DNA of 64,000 bases from Hymenobacter sp. HSC-4F20 (GTDB taxonomy: Bacteria; Bacteroidota; Bacteroidia; Cytophagales; Hymenobacteraceae). The stretch spans positions 62,001 to 126,000 of the forward strand of contig NZ_JAHZTD010000004.1 in assembly GCF_019599275.1 (NCBI RefSeq), read 5' to 3'. The notes under the pieces were generated by a model. That model saw nothing but the letters and a program-made list of their open reading frames with translations. It ran no database searches and was not told the DNA's origin. Position 1 is the first letter of the stretch. Each line of letters starts with the position of its first letter. Positions 1 to 8,694 of this stretch are shown one piece after another. The position numbers were made by a program, and so were the translations under genes.

Positions 1-1
1 C

Positions 2-1405
2 GGCCGCACCCTGTTTTTTGCCCGCCAGGAAAGCCCGCAAAACGTGGGCGGTGCCAAGGATGTGCAGGACGTGTGGTACAGCAACCTAACGAACGCCCAG
101 AAGAAAACCTGGAATCAGGCCAAAAACATCGGTAGCCCCATTAATACGCCCGGCCCCAACGGGTTGGCCTCTGTGTCGTCGGATGGCAATACGGCCGTGC
201 TCATCAATGTGTATAACCCTGATGGCTCTCTGGACCCTAAGGGTCTGAGCTTGGCGCGGCGCACAAAAACGGGGTGGAGCCAGCCGGTGAAGATTGAAAT
301 CGAGGATTTCTATAACAACGACGAAGAAAACGTAGACTACTACCTCGCCACTTCGGGCAAAGTGCTGCTCATGGCCGTGGACCGCCGCGACGGGCAGGGG
401 GAGCAGGACATCTTCGTGAGCTTCCTGAAGGCCGACGGCAAAACCTGGAGCAAGCCTAAAAACCTTGGGGCCAACATCAACACCAAGAAGCCGGAGTTTG
501 CGCCCTTTCTGGCGGCCGATGGTAAAACCTTGTATTTCGCCTCGGAGGGTCACGGCGGCTACGGTAAGAGCGACGTATTCTACTCCAAGCGCCTCGACGA
601 TACCTGGACCAACTGGAGCAAGCCCCGCAACCTGGGCGCCAGTGTCAACTCCCCCGATTTCGATGCCTACTACACCGTATCGGCGGCGGGTGAGGATGCC
701 TATCTCGTGTCGGCGCGTAACGGCATTGGCGGCTCCAAGGATATTTTCCGCATCAGCCTGACGCCTACCTTCCGGCCGGAAGTAGTAACCCTGGTGCGCG
801 GCAAGGTGCTGGACGCGGCCTCCAAGAAGCCGGTAGCGGCCACCATTCGCTACGAAAACCTGCTGACCGGCGAGGAAATTGGGGTAGCTGAAACTAGCCC
901 CATCGACGGTTCTTATACTATTGTGCTGCCCTCGGGGGCTCACTACGGCTACCGGGCCGAAGCCAAAGACTACTTGGCCGAATCCGACAACCTCGACGTG
1001 ACGGACCGCCAGAAGTACTCGGAGGTAAACCAGGACTTGTTTCTGGTACCTTTCGCAGTGGGCCAAAGCATCAAGCTCAACAACATCTTCTTTGCCCAGA
1101 GCAAGTACTACCTGCGCGAAAATTCCTACCCCGAGCTGCTGCGTCTGGTTCGGATTCTGAAAGATTACCCTCAAGTGGAAATCAAGCTGGAAGGCCACAC
1201 CGACAACCAGGGCGACCCCCAACTGAACGTGAAGCTTAGCCAGGACCGCGTGAACGAGGTAAAGAAGTACCTGGTAAGCAAAGGCATCAGTGGCAACCGG
1301 ATTACCACCGAAGGCTTCGGGGGGAGCAAGCCCATTGCCAGCAACGAGCAGGAGGAAACCCGCAAGCTGAACCGCCGCGTAGAGTTCCGGATTACCAAGA
1401 AGTAA
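2..1405 (+). CDS. OmpA-family outer membrane protein with PD40 repeats (5' end outside window)
   Basis: Partial gene: the frame is open to the window edge, upstream of the first in-window GTG at 44, so the true start is missing. The visible 467 residues begin with PD40/WD40-like beta-propeller repeats, for example 'AADGKTLYFASEGHGGYGKS' and 'NLGASVNSPDFDAYYT'. A carboxypeptidase-regulatory-like domain follows ('VRGKVLDAASKKPVAATIRY'). The end is an OmpA domain with the peptidoglycan-binding signature 'LEGHTDNQGDPQLNVKLSQD'. Bacteroidetes proteins of this build are cell-envelope proteins that tether the outer membrane to peptidoglycan and are often linked to gliding or secretion loci. That role is family knowledge; the neighbours here do not define it. 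Confidence 0.9.
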   Translation, partial: GRTLFFARQESPQNVGGAKDVQDVWYSNLTNAQKKTWNQAKNIGSPINTPGPNGLASVSSDGNTAVLINVYNPDGSLDPKGLSLARRTKTGWSQPVKIEIEDFYNNDEENVDYYLATSGKVLLMAVDRRDGQGEQDIFVSFLKADGKTWSKPKNLGANINTKKPEFAPFLAADGKTLYFASEGHGGYGKSDVFYSKRLDDTWTNWSKPRNLGASVNSPDFDAYYTVSAAGEDAYLVSARNGIGGSKDIFRISLTPTFRPEVVTLVRGKVLDAASKKPVAATIRYENLLTGEEIGVAETSPIDGSYTIVLPSGAHYGYRAEAKDYLAESDNLDVTDRQKYSEVNQDLFLVPFAVGQSIKLNNIFFAQSKYYLRENSYPELLRLVRILKDYPQVEIKLEGHTDNQGDPQLNVKLSQDRVNEVKKYLVSKGISGNRITTEGFGGSKPIASNEQEETRKLNRRVEFRITKK

Positions 1406-1416
1406 CGCAGTACGCG

Positions 1417-1487
1417 CGTTACCTATGCCAAAACAAGAGAGCCGGTTTCAGGACGAAACCGGCTCTCTTGTTTTGGCATAGGTAACG
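1417..1487. terminator. 33-bp perfect inverted repeat, bidirectional terminator
   Basis: Positions 1417-1449 are exactly complementary to 1455-1487, leaving a 5-nt loop. The repeat lies between the convergent OmpA-family gene and floA and contains T-rich and A-rich arm segments, so it could end transcription from both sides. The stem is far longer than most intrinsic terminators. Confidence 0.8.
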
Positions 1488-1498
1488 TAATGATGCAA

Positions 1499-2506
1499 CT
1501 ACGATAGTCGGGCTTCGTCGCGGCCGGGCTTGGTGCTGCTGCTTTGGCCGCCGGGGTTGGCAATGGAGTCGCGCATATCGGTGTCGGCCTGCACGTTGCG
1601 CATTTTATAGTAGTCCATCACGCCCAGGTTGCCGGAGCGGAAGGCCTCCGCAATGGCCCTGGGAATTTCGGCTTCGGCTTCTACTACCCGTGATTTGGCT
1701 TCCTGGGTTTTGGCGCGGTTCTCCTGCTCCATAGCCACGGCCATGGCCCGGCGTTCCTCGGCGCGGGCCTCGGCTACGCGCAGGTCTGCGGAGGCCTGGT
1801 CGGTTTGGAGCTTGGCCCCGATGTTTTCCCCAATGTCGACGTCGGCAATGTCAATGGAGAGAATTTCGAATGCCGTGCCGGCATCGAGGCCCTTGCTTAG
1901 TACCAGCTTGGAAATTTTGTCGGGGTTTTCGAGCACCTCTTTGTGGGAGCGAGACGAGCCAATGCTGGTTACAATGCCTTCGCCCACGCGGGCCAGAATG
2001 GTTTCCTCGCCGGCTCCACCCACCAGCTGGGCAATGTTAGCGCGGACGGTAATACGGGCCTTGGCAATGAGCTGAATGCCATCCTGGGCCACGGCGGCCA
2101 CGTTGGGGGTGTTAATTACCTTGGGGTTTACGGAGGTAGTCACGGCCTCGAACACGTCGCGCCCGGCCAGGTCAATAGCCGTAGCCTGTTTGAAGCTAAG
2201 CGGGATGTTGGCTTTATCGGCCGAAATCAGGGCTTTGATGACGCTGGGAATGTTGCCGCCCGCCAGGTAGTGCGTTTCCAGGTCGTTGGCCGTTAGTTCC
2301 AGGCCCGCTTTCGTGGAGGTAATCAGGGAGTTGACAATTAGGGACGGCGGCACCTTGCGCACCCGCATAAACGCCAGCTGAAACAGGCTTACCCGCACCC
2401 CCGAGAACAGCGCCGTAATCCAGAGGCTGATGGGGAAAAAGTACAGAAACACCAGCAGCACAATGCCACCGACGATAATCGGGAAAAGGGGGAAGGGAAG
2501 ATCCAT
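1499..2506 (-). CDS. floA: Flotillin-like protein FloA (SPFH domain)
   Basis: Encodes 335 aa, the usual FloA length. An N-terminal hydrophobic hairpin ('[20 protein letters not shown]', about residues 7-30) precedes an SPFH/band-7 domain. An Ala/Glu-rich helical stretch follows ('[20 protein letters not shown]'). FloA is a membrane scaffold of functional microdomains. The start is placed at 2504-2506 because the longer open frame upstream has no flotillin character and the AGGAGG-like AACCTCC lies just before it. The NfeD partner gene lies upstream in the same direction, the classic nfeD-floA pairing. Confidence 0.93.
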   Translation of the reverse strand: MDLPFPLFPIIVGGIVLLVFLYFFPISLWITALFSGVRVSLFQLAFMRVRKVPPSLIVNSLITSTKAGLELTANDLETHYLAGGNIPSVIKALISADKANIPLSFKQATAIDLAGRDVFEAVTTSVNPKVINTPNVAAVAQDGIQLIAKARITVRANIAQLVGGAGEETILARVGEGIVTSIGSSRSHKEVLENPDKISKLVLSKGLDAGTAFEILSIDIADVDIGENIGAKLQTDQASADLRVAEARAEERRAMAVAMEQENRAKTQEAKSRVVEAEAEIPRAIAEAFRSGNLGVMDYYKMRNVQADTDMRDSIANPGGQSSSTKPGRDEARLS

Positions 2507-2591
2507 GCAGGAGGTTAAAAAGGATAAAGGGGGTAGGGACAGGGGCGTACGGCCGGCAACTAACAACAAAAAACGAGAACTGCGCCGCTGC

Positions 2592-3059
2592 TCAGGCCAC
2601 GCCTTCCACCACAATGCGGTTGTGCTCAATGCCCAGCACCCGCACCTGCGAGCCAGCCGCCACAAACTCGCCCCGCGTCGTTACTTCGCGGCGGTCGTCA
2701 TCGAAAAGCACAGTGCCGGCCGGGCGCAGGGCCGAGAGGGCGCGGCCCGTGGTGCCGGGCTGCACATCGGGGTGGCGCACATCGTGCACGCGGGCATGGT
2801 TGACGTTGGTGAGGGCCACCCGGTTGATGGCCCGGGGCCGCAGCCCCAGGTACACCAGCAGCCCAATAGCCACCGCGGAGCTACCCAGCAGGATATGCCC
2901 CGTAGTAGCGCCTAAGTCGCGGTAGCTAAACCAGATGCCGGCCACCAGCAAGCCAAAGCCCACCAGCCCCACCACGGTAGTACCGGGAATAAAAATCACT
3001 TCGGCCACCAGGAATAGCAGGCCAAATACAAGCAGCAGCGCAATCGTGAGCCAGTCCAT
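2592..3059 (-). CDS. NfeD-like membrane protein
   Basis: Encodes 155 aa. Two or three hydrophobic segments occupy the N-terminal half ('[20 protein letters not shown]', '[18 protein letters not shown]', '[19 protein letters not shown]'). The C-terminal half is a small beta-barrel (OB-like NfeD) domain with '[18 protein letters not shown]' and '[20 protein letters not shown]'. This is the short NfeD type that lacks the ClpP-like protease domain. It sits 85 bases upstream of floA in the same direction; such pairs are thought to act together in membrane quality control. The function is inferred from family and context. Confidence 0.88.
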   Translation of the reverse strand: MDWLTIALLLVFGLLFLVAEVIFIPGTTVVGLVGFGLLVAGIWFSYRDLGATTGHILLGSSAVAIGLLVYLGLRPRAINRVALTNVNHARVHDVRHPDVQPGTTGRALSALRPAGTVLFDDDRREVTTRGEFVAAGSQVRVLGIEHNRIVVEGVA

Positions 3060-3179
3060 AAGGGTAGGAGGGTTAGTTGAGAAAAGATACGCAGAAGCTG
3101 GCTCAGTAGCGCGGGAAGTTCCGGCTCCCGGTTCCCTGACTACCGCAACCCCACCCTGACGGGTGCGTTAGCAGTAGCT

Positions 3180-3698
3180 ATGAGCCGAGCTTTTACCAAG
3201 GAAGATGATTCGCTGGAGGCCCCCATTATTCCGCCCCGCGCTGCCCTACCCCCGGGCACACCCAACTACGTTACGCCGGAGGGCCTGGAGCTGCTGCGCC
3301 TGGAGTTAGCTGCCCTGGAAGCCGAGCGTACCCAGGCCGAAGCAAACCGGGAAAACGAGGCCGACCGTACCCGCCGCCTGACGGTGCTAAACGGCCAGCT
3401 CAGCGCCCTTAACTCGCGCCTGGCCAGCGCCAAAGTGGTGGACCCCCGCAGCCAGCCGGCCAAGGAGGTGCGCTTCGGGGCTACCGTTACGTTGCGGCCG
3501 GTGGGAGGGGTAGGGGCCGAGCGCCGCTTTACTATTGTGGGCGTAGATGAAGCCTCGGTGGCCGCGGGCAAGGTAGCGTTTGTGGCTCCTATTGCCCGCG
3601 CCGTGCAGGGCGCCAAGCTGGGTCAGCGCGTGCAGGTGAAGCTGGGCCCCAAGGCGGAAGAACTGGAAGTAGCCGCCATTCACTACGACGGGGAGTAG
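3180..3698 (+). CDS. GreA/GreB-family transcription elongation factor
   Basis: Encodes 172 aa. After a Pro-rich lead-in comes the N-terminal coiled coil ('VTPEGLELLRLELAALEAER' to about residue 85), then the FKBP-like C-terminal domain ('RFGATVTLRPV', 'FTIVGVDEASVAAGKVAFVA', 'LGQRVQVKLGPKAEELEVAA'). Gre factors insert the coiled coil into the RNA polymerase secondary channel and stimulate transcript cleavage in backtracked complexes. The extra N-terminal segment of about 30 residues and the C-terminal pattern are closer to GreB-like proteins of Bacteroidetes than to GreA. The gene is divergent from nfeD, with a 120-bp intergenic region. Confidence 0.85.
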   Translation: MSRAFTKEDDSLEAPIIPPRAALPPGTPNYVTPEGLELLRLELAALEAERTQAEANRENEADRTRRLTVLNGQLSALNSRLASAKVVDPRSQPAKEVRFGATVTLRPVGGVGAERRFTIVGVDEASVAAGKVAFVAPIARAVQGAKLGQRVQVKLGPKAEELEVAAIHYDGE

Positions 3699-3745
3699 CC
3701 GACCGCCAGAGGGAACTTGGCCGCTGCTCCGGCGTACTACCTGGC

Positions 3746-3991
3746 ATGATGACACAACGCGAAGTAACCGACTCTCATAACACCACTTGGACCTGCGTGC
3801 AAGCCTATGCCGGCGTAGAAACTGCCGCCACTGCCGAAGCCGTAGAGCGCAGCACCACCGACCAAAGCGGCGTAACCGTAGTATGTACCCCCACTGGCGG
3901 CGCCCAAACCGTACGCCTGGAGCTAGCCCCCGACTGGCAGGAAAACCTTTCCGATGAGGAGCTGAAACAGGCCATTGCCGCGGCTCAGTAA
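3746..3991 (+). CDS. Small hypothetical protein, 81 aa
   Basis: No recognised family. The 81 residues start 'MMTQREVTDSHNTTWTCVQA' and end with an acidic helix 'DWQENLSDEELKQAIAAAQ'. There is no signal peptide or membrane segment, so it is probably cytosolic. It lies 47 bases after the Gre-factor gene in the same direction and before a strong terminator, so the two may share a transcript. The two cysteines (in 'TWTC' and 'VVCTP') are the only notable residues. Codon use resembles the neighbours, which supports a real gene. Confidence 0.6.
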   Translation: MMTQREVTDSHNTTWTCVQAYAGVETAATAEAVERSTTDQSGVTVVCTPTGGAQTVRLELAPDWQENLSDEELKQAIAAAQ

Positions 3992-3995
3992 AAGT

Positions 3996-4038
3996 AAAAG
4001 CCCGTCATCCTGAGCAGAGCAAAGGATGACGGGCTTTT
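3996..4038. terminator. Intrinsic terminator between convergent genes
   Basis: A 16-bp stem (3996-4011 with 4023-4038) and an 11-nt loop, with A and T runs at the ends. It serves the 81-aa gene on + and proS on -. Confidence 0.85.
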
Positions 4039-4059
4039 TAGCTCCCGCTTCAGTACGCC

Positions 4060-5535
4060 CTAGTAGGCGCGGGCAAAATGGGCGCGACGGGTAGAGGGCT
4101 TGCCCGTCACGATGCAGATACCTTCTTCCTCCGGCTCGGCCAGAGCCAGGCAGCGGATGGTAGCCTTAGTTTCCTCTTTGATGCGCTCCTCGGTTTCGGA
4201 AGTGCCATCGTAGTGAGCCACCACGAAGCCGCCTTTGCCATCAAGCACCTGCTTGAACTCCTCGTAGCTTTCCACGCGGGTGGTGTGCTCCTCGCGGAAG
4301 GTCAGGGCGCGGCGGTAGATGTTCTGCTGAATGTCCTGCAGCAGCTGATCCACGCTGTTCACGATGTCCGAGAGGGGGAGGGTCAGCTTCTCTTTGGTGT
4401 CGCGGCGGGCTACTTCCAGGGTGCCATTTTCCAGGTCGCGCATGCCCACGGCAATGCGTACGGGCACACCTTTCAGCTCCCACTCGGCAAACTTGAAGCC
4501 GGGGCGCTCCGTGTCCCGGTCGTCTACCTTCACGGAAATGCCGCGCTCAATCAGGCCCATCTGCATGGGCCGGATGCGCTCCATCAGCTCCTCAAGCTGG
4601 CCGGTTTTGTAGATGGGCACAATCACTACCTGGATTGGAGCCAGCTTGGGGGGTAGCACTAGGCCTTCATCATCCGAGTGGGCCATCACCAGCGCACCCA
4701 TCAGGCGGGTGCTTACGCCCCAGCTCGTGCCCCATACATGCTCCAGCTGCCCGGTTTTGTTGGTGAATTGCACATCGAAAGCCTTGGCAAAGTTCTGCCC
4801 CAGGAAGTGCGAGGTACCGGCCTGCAAGGCTTTGCCATCCTGCATCAAGCCTTCGATGCAGTAGGTTTCTACGGCCCCGGCAAACCGCTCATTTTCCGTC
4901 TTCACACCCTTTACCACGGGTAGAGCCAACCACTCCTCCGCAAACTGGGCGTACACTTCCAGCATCTGACGAGTTTCGGCCAGGGCTTCCTCGGCGGTAG
5001 CGTGGGCCGTATGGCCTTCCTGCCACAGGAATTCAGCGGTGCGCAGAAACAGGCGGGTGCGCATCTCCCAGCGTACCACGTTGGCCCACTGGTTGATGAG
5101 CAGGGGCAGGTCGCGGTAGCTTTGAATCCAGTTTTTGTAGGTGCTCCAGATAATGGCTTCCGAAGTAGGGCGCACAATCAGCTCCTCTTCGAGCTTGGCA
5201 TTTGGGTCTACGCGCAACTTGCCCGGCTTATCGGGGTCGTTCTGCAGGCGGTAGTGGGTTACTACGGCGCATTCCTTGGCGAAGCCCTCGGCGTTTTTCT
5301 CCTCAGCCTCGAACAAGCTTTTGGGCACGAACAGGGGAAAATACGCGTTCTGGTGTCCCGTGCGCTTGAACATATCGTCGAGGGTGCGCTGCATCTTTTC
5401 CCAGATGGCGTAGCCGTAGGGCTTAATCACCATACAGCCCCGCACGGAAGAGTTTTCAGCTAAACCAGCGCGCTTTACCAACTCGTTGTACCACAGCGAG
5501 TAATCTTCACTGCGCTTGGGCAAACTTTTGCTCAT
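4060..5535 (-). CDS. proS: Proline--tRNA ligase
   Basis: Encodes 491 aa. This is the shorter archaeal/eukaryote-like ProRS (type 3) without the bacterial editing insertion. It is a class II synthetase that charges tRNA-Pro. Visible class II motifs are '[15 protein letters not shown]' (proline/ATP pocket), '[20 protein letters not shown]' (motif 2) and '[20 protein letters not shown]' (motif 3 region). The anticodon-binding domain starts near residue 300 ('[12 protein letters not shown]'), and the C-terminal zinc-binding-like domain ends 'RRAHFARAY'. The start ATG at 5533-5535 gives the expected N-terminus '[20 protein letters not shown]'. It is divergent from the lipoprotein gene at 5723. Confidence 0.97.
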   Translation of the reverse strand: MSKSLPKRSEDYSLWYNELVKRAGLAENSSVRGCMVIKPYGYAIWEKMQRTLDDMFKRTGHQNAYFPLFVPKSLFEAEEKNAEGFAKECAVVTHYRLQNDPDKPGKLRVDPNAKLEEELIVRPTSEAIIWSTYKNWIQSYRDLPLLINQWANVVRWEMRTRLFLRTAEFLWQEGHTAHATAEEALAETRQMLEVYAQFAEEWLALPVVKGVKTENERFAGAVETYCIEGLMQDGKALQAGTSHFLGQNFAKAFDVQFTNKTGQLEHVWGTSWGVSTRLMGALVMAHSDDEGLVLPPKLAPIQVVIVPIYKTGQLEELMERIRPMQMGLIERGISVKVDDRDTERPGFKFAEWELKGVPVRIAVGMRDLENGTLEVARRDTKEKLTLPLSDIVNSVDQLLQDIQQNIYRRALTFREEHTTRVESYEEFKQVLDGKGGFVVAHYDGTSETEERIKEETKATIRCLALAEPEEEGICIVTGKPSTRRAHFARAY

Positions 5536-5722
5536 ATTCAGAGTATCTTAGAGGTAGTGAAAAAGTTCCCCTTTTTGGTACAAGATTTGTCGCACAAAAT
5601 AGGGCACCGTTTCGGGTCCAAATTACGTTATTAAATCCGGAGGTTCAGGCTCGTAGTAGTCCTGGGGCCTCGGCTTACATTCGCTCTTCATCTTCCGAAT
5701 CATTCCTTACGCGTAAGCAGCC

Positions 5723-7015
5723 ATGAAAAAATTATTTCCATCCGTATTTCCCGCCGTGGCCCTGCTTACGCTAGGAGGCTGCGCCGGCACGTCGGCCCTC
5801 ACCCAGACTACGGAGAGTGACGGCGTATACTATTCCTCGCAAGATCGGGTAACGGCTCCGGCTGTGGAAACTGCCTCGACAGCCAGCCCCGAAGGCACTA
5901 CCGAAGACACCGGCGACGTCGCTAACCCGGACTACGCAGGCACCAGCGGCTCCCAGGCCACGGGCAGCCCTGAGTACTATGACGATGACTACTACGCGGC
6001 CCGCTTGCGGCGCTTTCACCAGCCCGCCTACCGGGGCTTAGGTCTGGGCTACTACGATTTCGCCTATACGGACCCCTTCTGGTACGGCGGACCGGCTTAT
6101 TCCTCCTGGGGACCTGCCGCGTATTATGACCCCTTCTATAGCCCATACTGGGGCTTGGGTACTTACGTGAACATTAACATCGGCTTCGGGCGGCCGTGGT
6201 ACCGGCCGTGGCGTGGCTATTACGGCTATGGCTACAGCCCCTTTGATTATGGTTACGGTTATAGCCCGTACGGCTATGGCAGCCCCTGGGGCGGCTACTA
6301 TGGCGGCTTAGGTGGCTACTACAGTGGCCTGGGCGGCTACTACGGAGGGGGCTACTATGGTGGCCGCTACACCATTGCCCGACCCCAGCCTTCAGTTGTA
6401 ACCGGCACGCGCAGCCGCTTGGCGGGCACTTCTGGCAGCTACCCCGAGAATACTCCGCGTGCCGTCACGGGCAGCCGCAGCCGGGGTGTAGTAGAAGGTG
6501 GCTTGGTTGCTCCGAGCGGTACCGCTAGTTCCAACGCTACTGTCGTGCCGTCGCCCACGGGCGGTCGGGGCCGTTTCCGCGAGGCTACGCCCGGCGGCGT
6601 TCAGCCCGGCACAACTACCACCGGGGAGAGCCGGGTAGCCGAGGCGGTGCCCACTACCCAGCCGGTGCGCCGCTGGCGCGTGCTGAGCGAATCAGGAACG
6701 GGTGCGGCTACGGAAGCCGGAGCCGAGCCCACCCGCAGCCGTCGTACCTGGGATAATACCAGTGGCAGCCGCAGTGCGGCTGCCGAAAGCGGCACCACCG
6801 CTCAGCCGCGCCGGGAACGGGTGTACGAGCAGCCTACCCGTTCATCCTCCGAGTCTTCAGAGCCTGCCCGTTCGTATTCGCAACCATCCCGCACATACTC
6901 GGAGCCTTCCCGCACGTACTCGGCACCTAGCCGTAGCTTTGATGGGGGTGGCAGCAGTGGCGGCGGAGGTGGCAGCCGCAGCAGCAGCGGCGGCGGACGC
7001 GGCCGGGGTAATTAA
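5723..7015 (+). CDS. Gly/Tyr-rich low-complexity lipoprotein
   Basis: Encodes 430 aa with a lipoprotein signal ending in the lipobox 'LGGC' (Cys 20), so it is predicted to be membrane-anchored and exported. Residues about 85-225 are extremely rich in Tyr and Gly ('GYGYSPFDYGYGYSPYGYG', 'GGYYSGLGGYYGGGYYGG'). The C-terminal half is Ser/Arg/Gly-rich, with repeats around 'SRTYSEPSRTYS' and a poly-Gly/Ser tail. No enzyme domain is visible. Such sequence is probably unstructured or adhesive, which is an inference. It is followed after 78 bases by the FadL-like porin gene, with a GC hairpin between them. Confidence 0.75.
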   Translation: MKKLFPSVFPAVALLTLGGCAGTSALTQTTESDGVYYSSQDRVTAPAVETASTASPEGTTEDTGDVANPDYAGTSGSQATGSPEYYDDDYYAARLRRFHQPAYRGLGLGYYDFAYTDPFWYGGPAYSSWGPAAYYDPFYSPYWGLGTYVNINIGFGRPWYRPWRGYYGYGYSPFDYGYGYSPYGYGSPWGGYYGGLGGYYSGLGGYYGGGYYGGRYTIARPQPSVVTGTRSRLAGTSGSYPENTPRAVTGSRSRGVVEGGLVAPSGTASSNATVVPSPTGGRGRFREATPGGVQPGTTTTGESRVAEAVPTTQPVRRWRVLSESGTGAATEAGAEPTRSRRTWDNTSGSRSAAAESGTTAQPRRERVYEQPTRSSSESSEPARSYSQPSRTYSEPSRTYSAPSRSFDGGGSSGGGGGSRSSSGGGRGRGN

Positions 7016-7056
7016 TCAGCCTACTCTGGAGTAGGTACTACCTGTTCTATGTGCAT

Positions 7057-7080
7057 CGCCGGCTCTGCCAGGAGCCGGCG
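7057..7080 (+). promoter_or_regulatory. Leader hairpin before the FadL-like gene
   Basis: A 9-bp GC stem (7057-7065 with 7072-7080) and a 6-nt loop end 13 bases before the ATG at 7094. A pyrimidine-rich tract follows. It could partly terminate the upstream lipoprotein transcript or structure the downstream leader; the sequence alone does not decide. Confidence 0.45.
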
Positions 7081-7093
7081 CTCCTTTCCCCCT

Positions 7094-8593
7094 ATGAAAA
7101 ACCTGAAATATTACCTGGCTGCGGCTTTTTTAAGCCCGGCTAGCTACGGCTTTGCCCAAACCGCCGCCGACGCGCTCCGTTTTTCGCAAACCAGCCCGGC
7201 CGGTACGGCCCGCTCCCTGGGCATTGGCGGTGCTACCTCCGCCGTGGGGGCCGATTTTGGCGGCCTCGTAACCAACCCCGCCGGACTAGGGCTGTTTCAG
7301 CGCTCCGAAATAAGCTTTTCCCCCGGGCTGGGCATCAGCAATACCACCAGTCAGGCCTTTGGCACCAGCACTACCGATTCCCGCAACAACCTACAGGTAA
7401 GTAGCCTGGGGGTAGTTTTTTCGGCTCGGCGGCCTGACAGTGACCAGGCTGACTGGCGTGGGGGTACGTTTGCCCTGGGCGTAAACCGGCTCAGTAATTT
7501 CAACCAGAATTTCCGCTACTCTGCTACCCCGCGGCTGGAGCAGGATATTCTGCAGCGCCTAAGCGAAGGCCAGGGTAACATTCTGGACGACTTGGCCTAC
7601 GAGGCTTACCTGACTGAGCGAGATGCCCAGGGTACGTATATCCCGGCTGACTACGAGAATACCGGCCAGCTAACCCAGCGCGAAACCATTCAGCGCAGCG
7701 GCGGCCAAACCCAGTTCGACTTTGGCTACGCTAACAACTACCGCGACAAAATCTACATTGGCGGGGCCATCGGCATTGTCTCAACGCGCTATGATGTAGT
7801 GTCGACTTTAACGGCCACCGACCCGGCCGCGCCGAGCGGCAATCCGGGTACGGCCTTCGGTAGCCTTACGCTGCGGGAGAATACCCAAACCCGCGGCACC
7901 GGCGTGAATGCGCGACTGGGGGTAATTTACCGGCCCGTAGACGTTCTTCGCCTGGGAGCTTCCATCCAAAGCCCTACCTATTCGCAGGTGGTGGAAACCT
8001 ACAGTGCCTCGCTGAATACGACCTATGACTCGCCGATTACTGTGGATGGCAGCACGCTCAGCTCAGGCGACGCCAACTACCCGGCCGAAGACCTGGCTTA
8101 TACTATCACCTCTCCGTTTCGAGCGACGGGTGGCGTGGCGGTAGTAGTAGGCAAAAACGGCTTTTTCAGCGCCGATGCGGAGTACGTGAACTACGGACAG
8201 GCCCGGCTGGGCTACGACGACAGCAACTCAACGGCTGTGTCGCCCGACGATTTGGGGCCTGCCAACGACAATATCCGGCAGCAATACCAGTCGACGGTGA
8301 ACCTGCGGGCGGGTGGCGAACTGCGCCTCGACATCTTCCGGGTGCGAGCAGGCTATGCGCGCTATGGCAGTCCATACAAAGTGAGCAGCAGCACCTCTAC
8401 CAACACCCGCAACTTTTACACGGCCGGGCTGGGCCTGCGGCAGAACAACTTTTTCCTGGATGTAGCCGGCGTTTATTCTTCCGGGCAGCAGGTGTACACG
8501 CCCTACGAGTTGGCTTCCCCACAGAATACCCCACGCGTTAGCGTGGATGACAACCGCTTCACCACGACCATCACGGCGGGCTTCCAGTTCTAA
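7094..8593 (+). CDS. OmpP1/FadL/TodX-family outer membrane transport protein
   Basis: Encodes 499 aa with a signal peptide ('MKNLKYYLAAAFLSPASYGFAQ', cut after AQ or nearby). The FadL-type N-terminal hatch signature follows ('GTARSLGIGGATSAVGADFG', 'GLVTNPAGLGLFQRSEISFS'). The rest alternates like a beta-barrel and ends in the aromatic C-terminus 'TITAGFQF', typical for BamA-dependent insertion. FadL-like porins pass hydrophobic compounds through the outer membrane; the substrate here is unknown. The start at 7094 is chosen because it begins the signal peptide; the open frame extends 45 bases further up through the hairpin. Confidence 0.9.
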   Translation: MKNLKYYLAAAFLSPASYGFAQTAADALRFSQTSPAGTARSLGIGGATSAVGADFGGLVTNPAGLGLFQRSEISFSPGLGISNTTSQAFGTSTTDSRNNLQVSSLGVVFSARRPDSDQADWRGGTFALGVNRLSNFNQNFRYSATPRLEQDILQRLSEGQGNILDDLAYEAYLTERDAQGTYIPADYENTGQLTQRETIQRSGGQTQFDFGYANNYRDKIYIGGAIGIVSTRYDVVSTLTATDPAAPSGNPGTAFGSLTLRENTQTRGTGVNARLGVIYRPVDVLRLGASIQSPTYSQVVETYSASLNTTYDSPITVDGSTLSSGDANYPAEDLAYTITSPFRATGGVAVVVGKNGFFSADAEYVNYGQARLGYDDSNSTAVSPDDLGPANDNIRQQYQSTVNLRAGGELRLDIFRVRAGYARYGSPYKVSSSTSTNTRNFYTAGLGLRQNNFFLDVAGVYSSGQQVYTPYELASPQNTPRVSVDDNRFTTTITAGFQF

Positions 8594-8619
8594 TATTCCA
8601 TTTGTGCAGCTACTAACCC

Positions 8620-8650
8620 AATGGGGCGTCTCAGGCAGAGGCGCCCCGTT
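8620..8650. terminator. Terminator hairpin between convergent genes
   Basis: A 12-bp stem with two G-U pairs (8620-8631 with 8639-8650), just after the FadL-like gene and before the convergent lipoprotein gene. Confidence 0.65.
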
Positions 8651-8694
8651 GAGTTACTGGGTACTGTCAACGCCATGAGTGCCGCGCGGGTAGC

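Noticed and set aside
86-1222. 378-codon open frame on - inside the OmpA-family gene
   Set aside because: Antisense of PD40 and OmpA domains; composition is not protein-like.
6840-6950. Tandem SRTYSEP-type repeat as a possible CRISPR or variable-number DNA repeat
   Set aside because: It is coding low-complexity sequence with imperfect units and no regular spacers.
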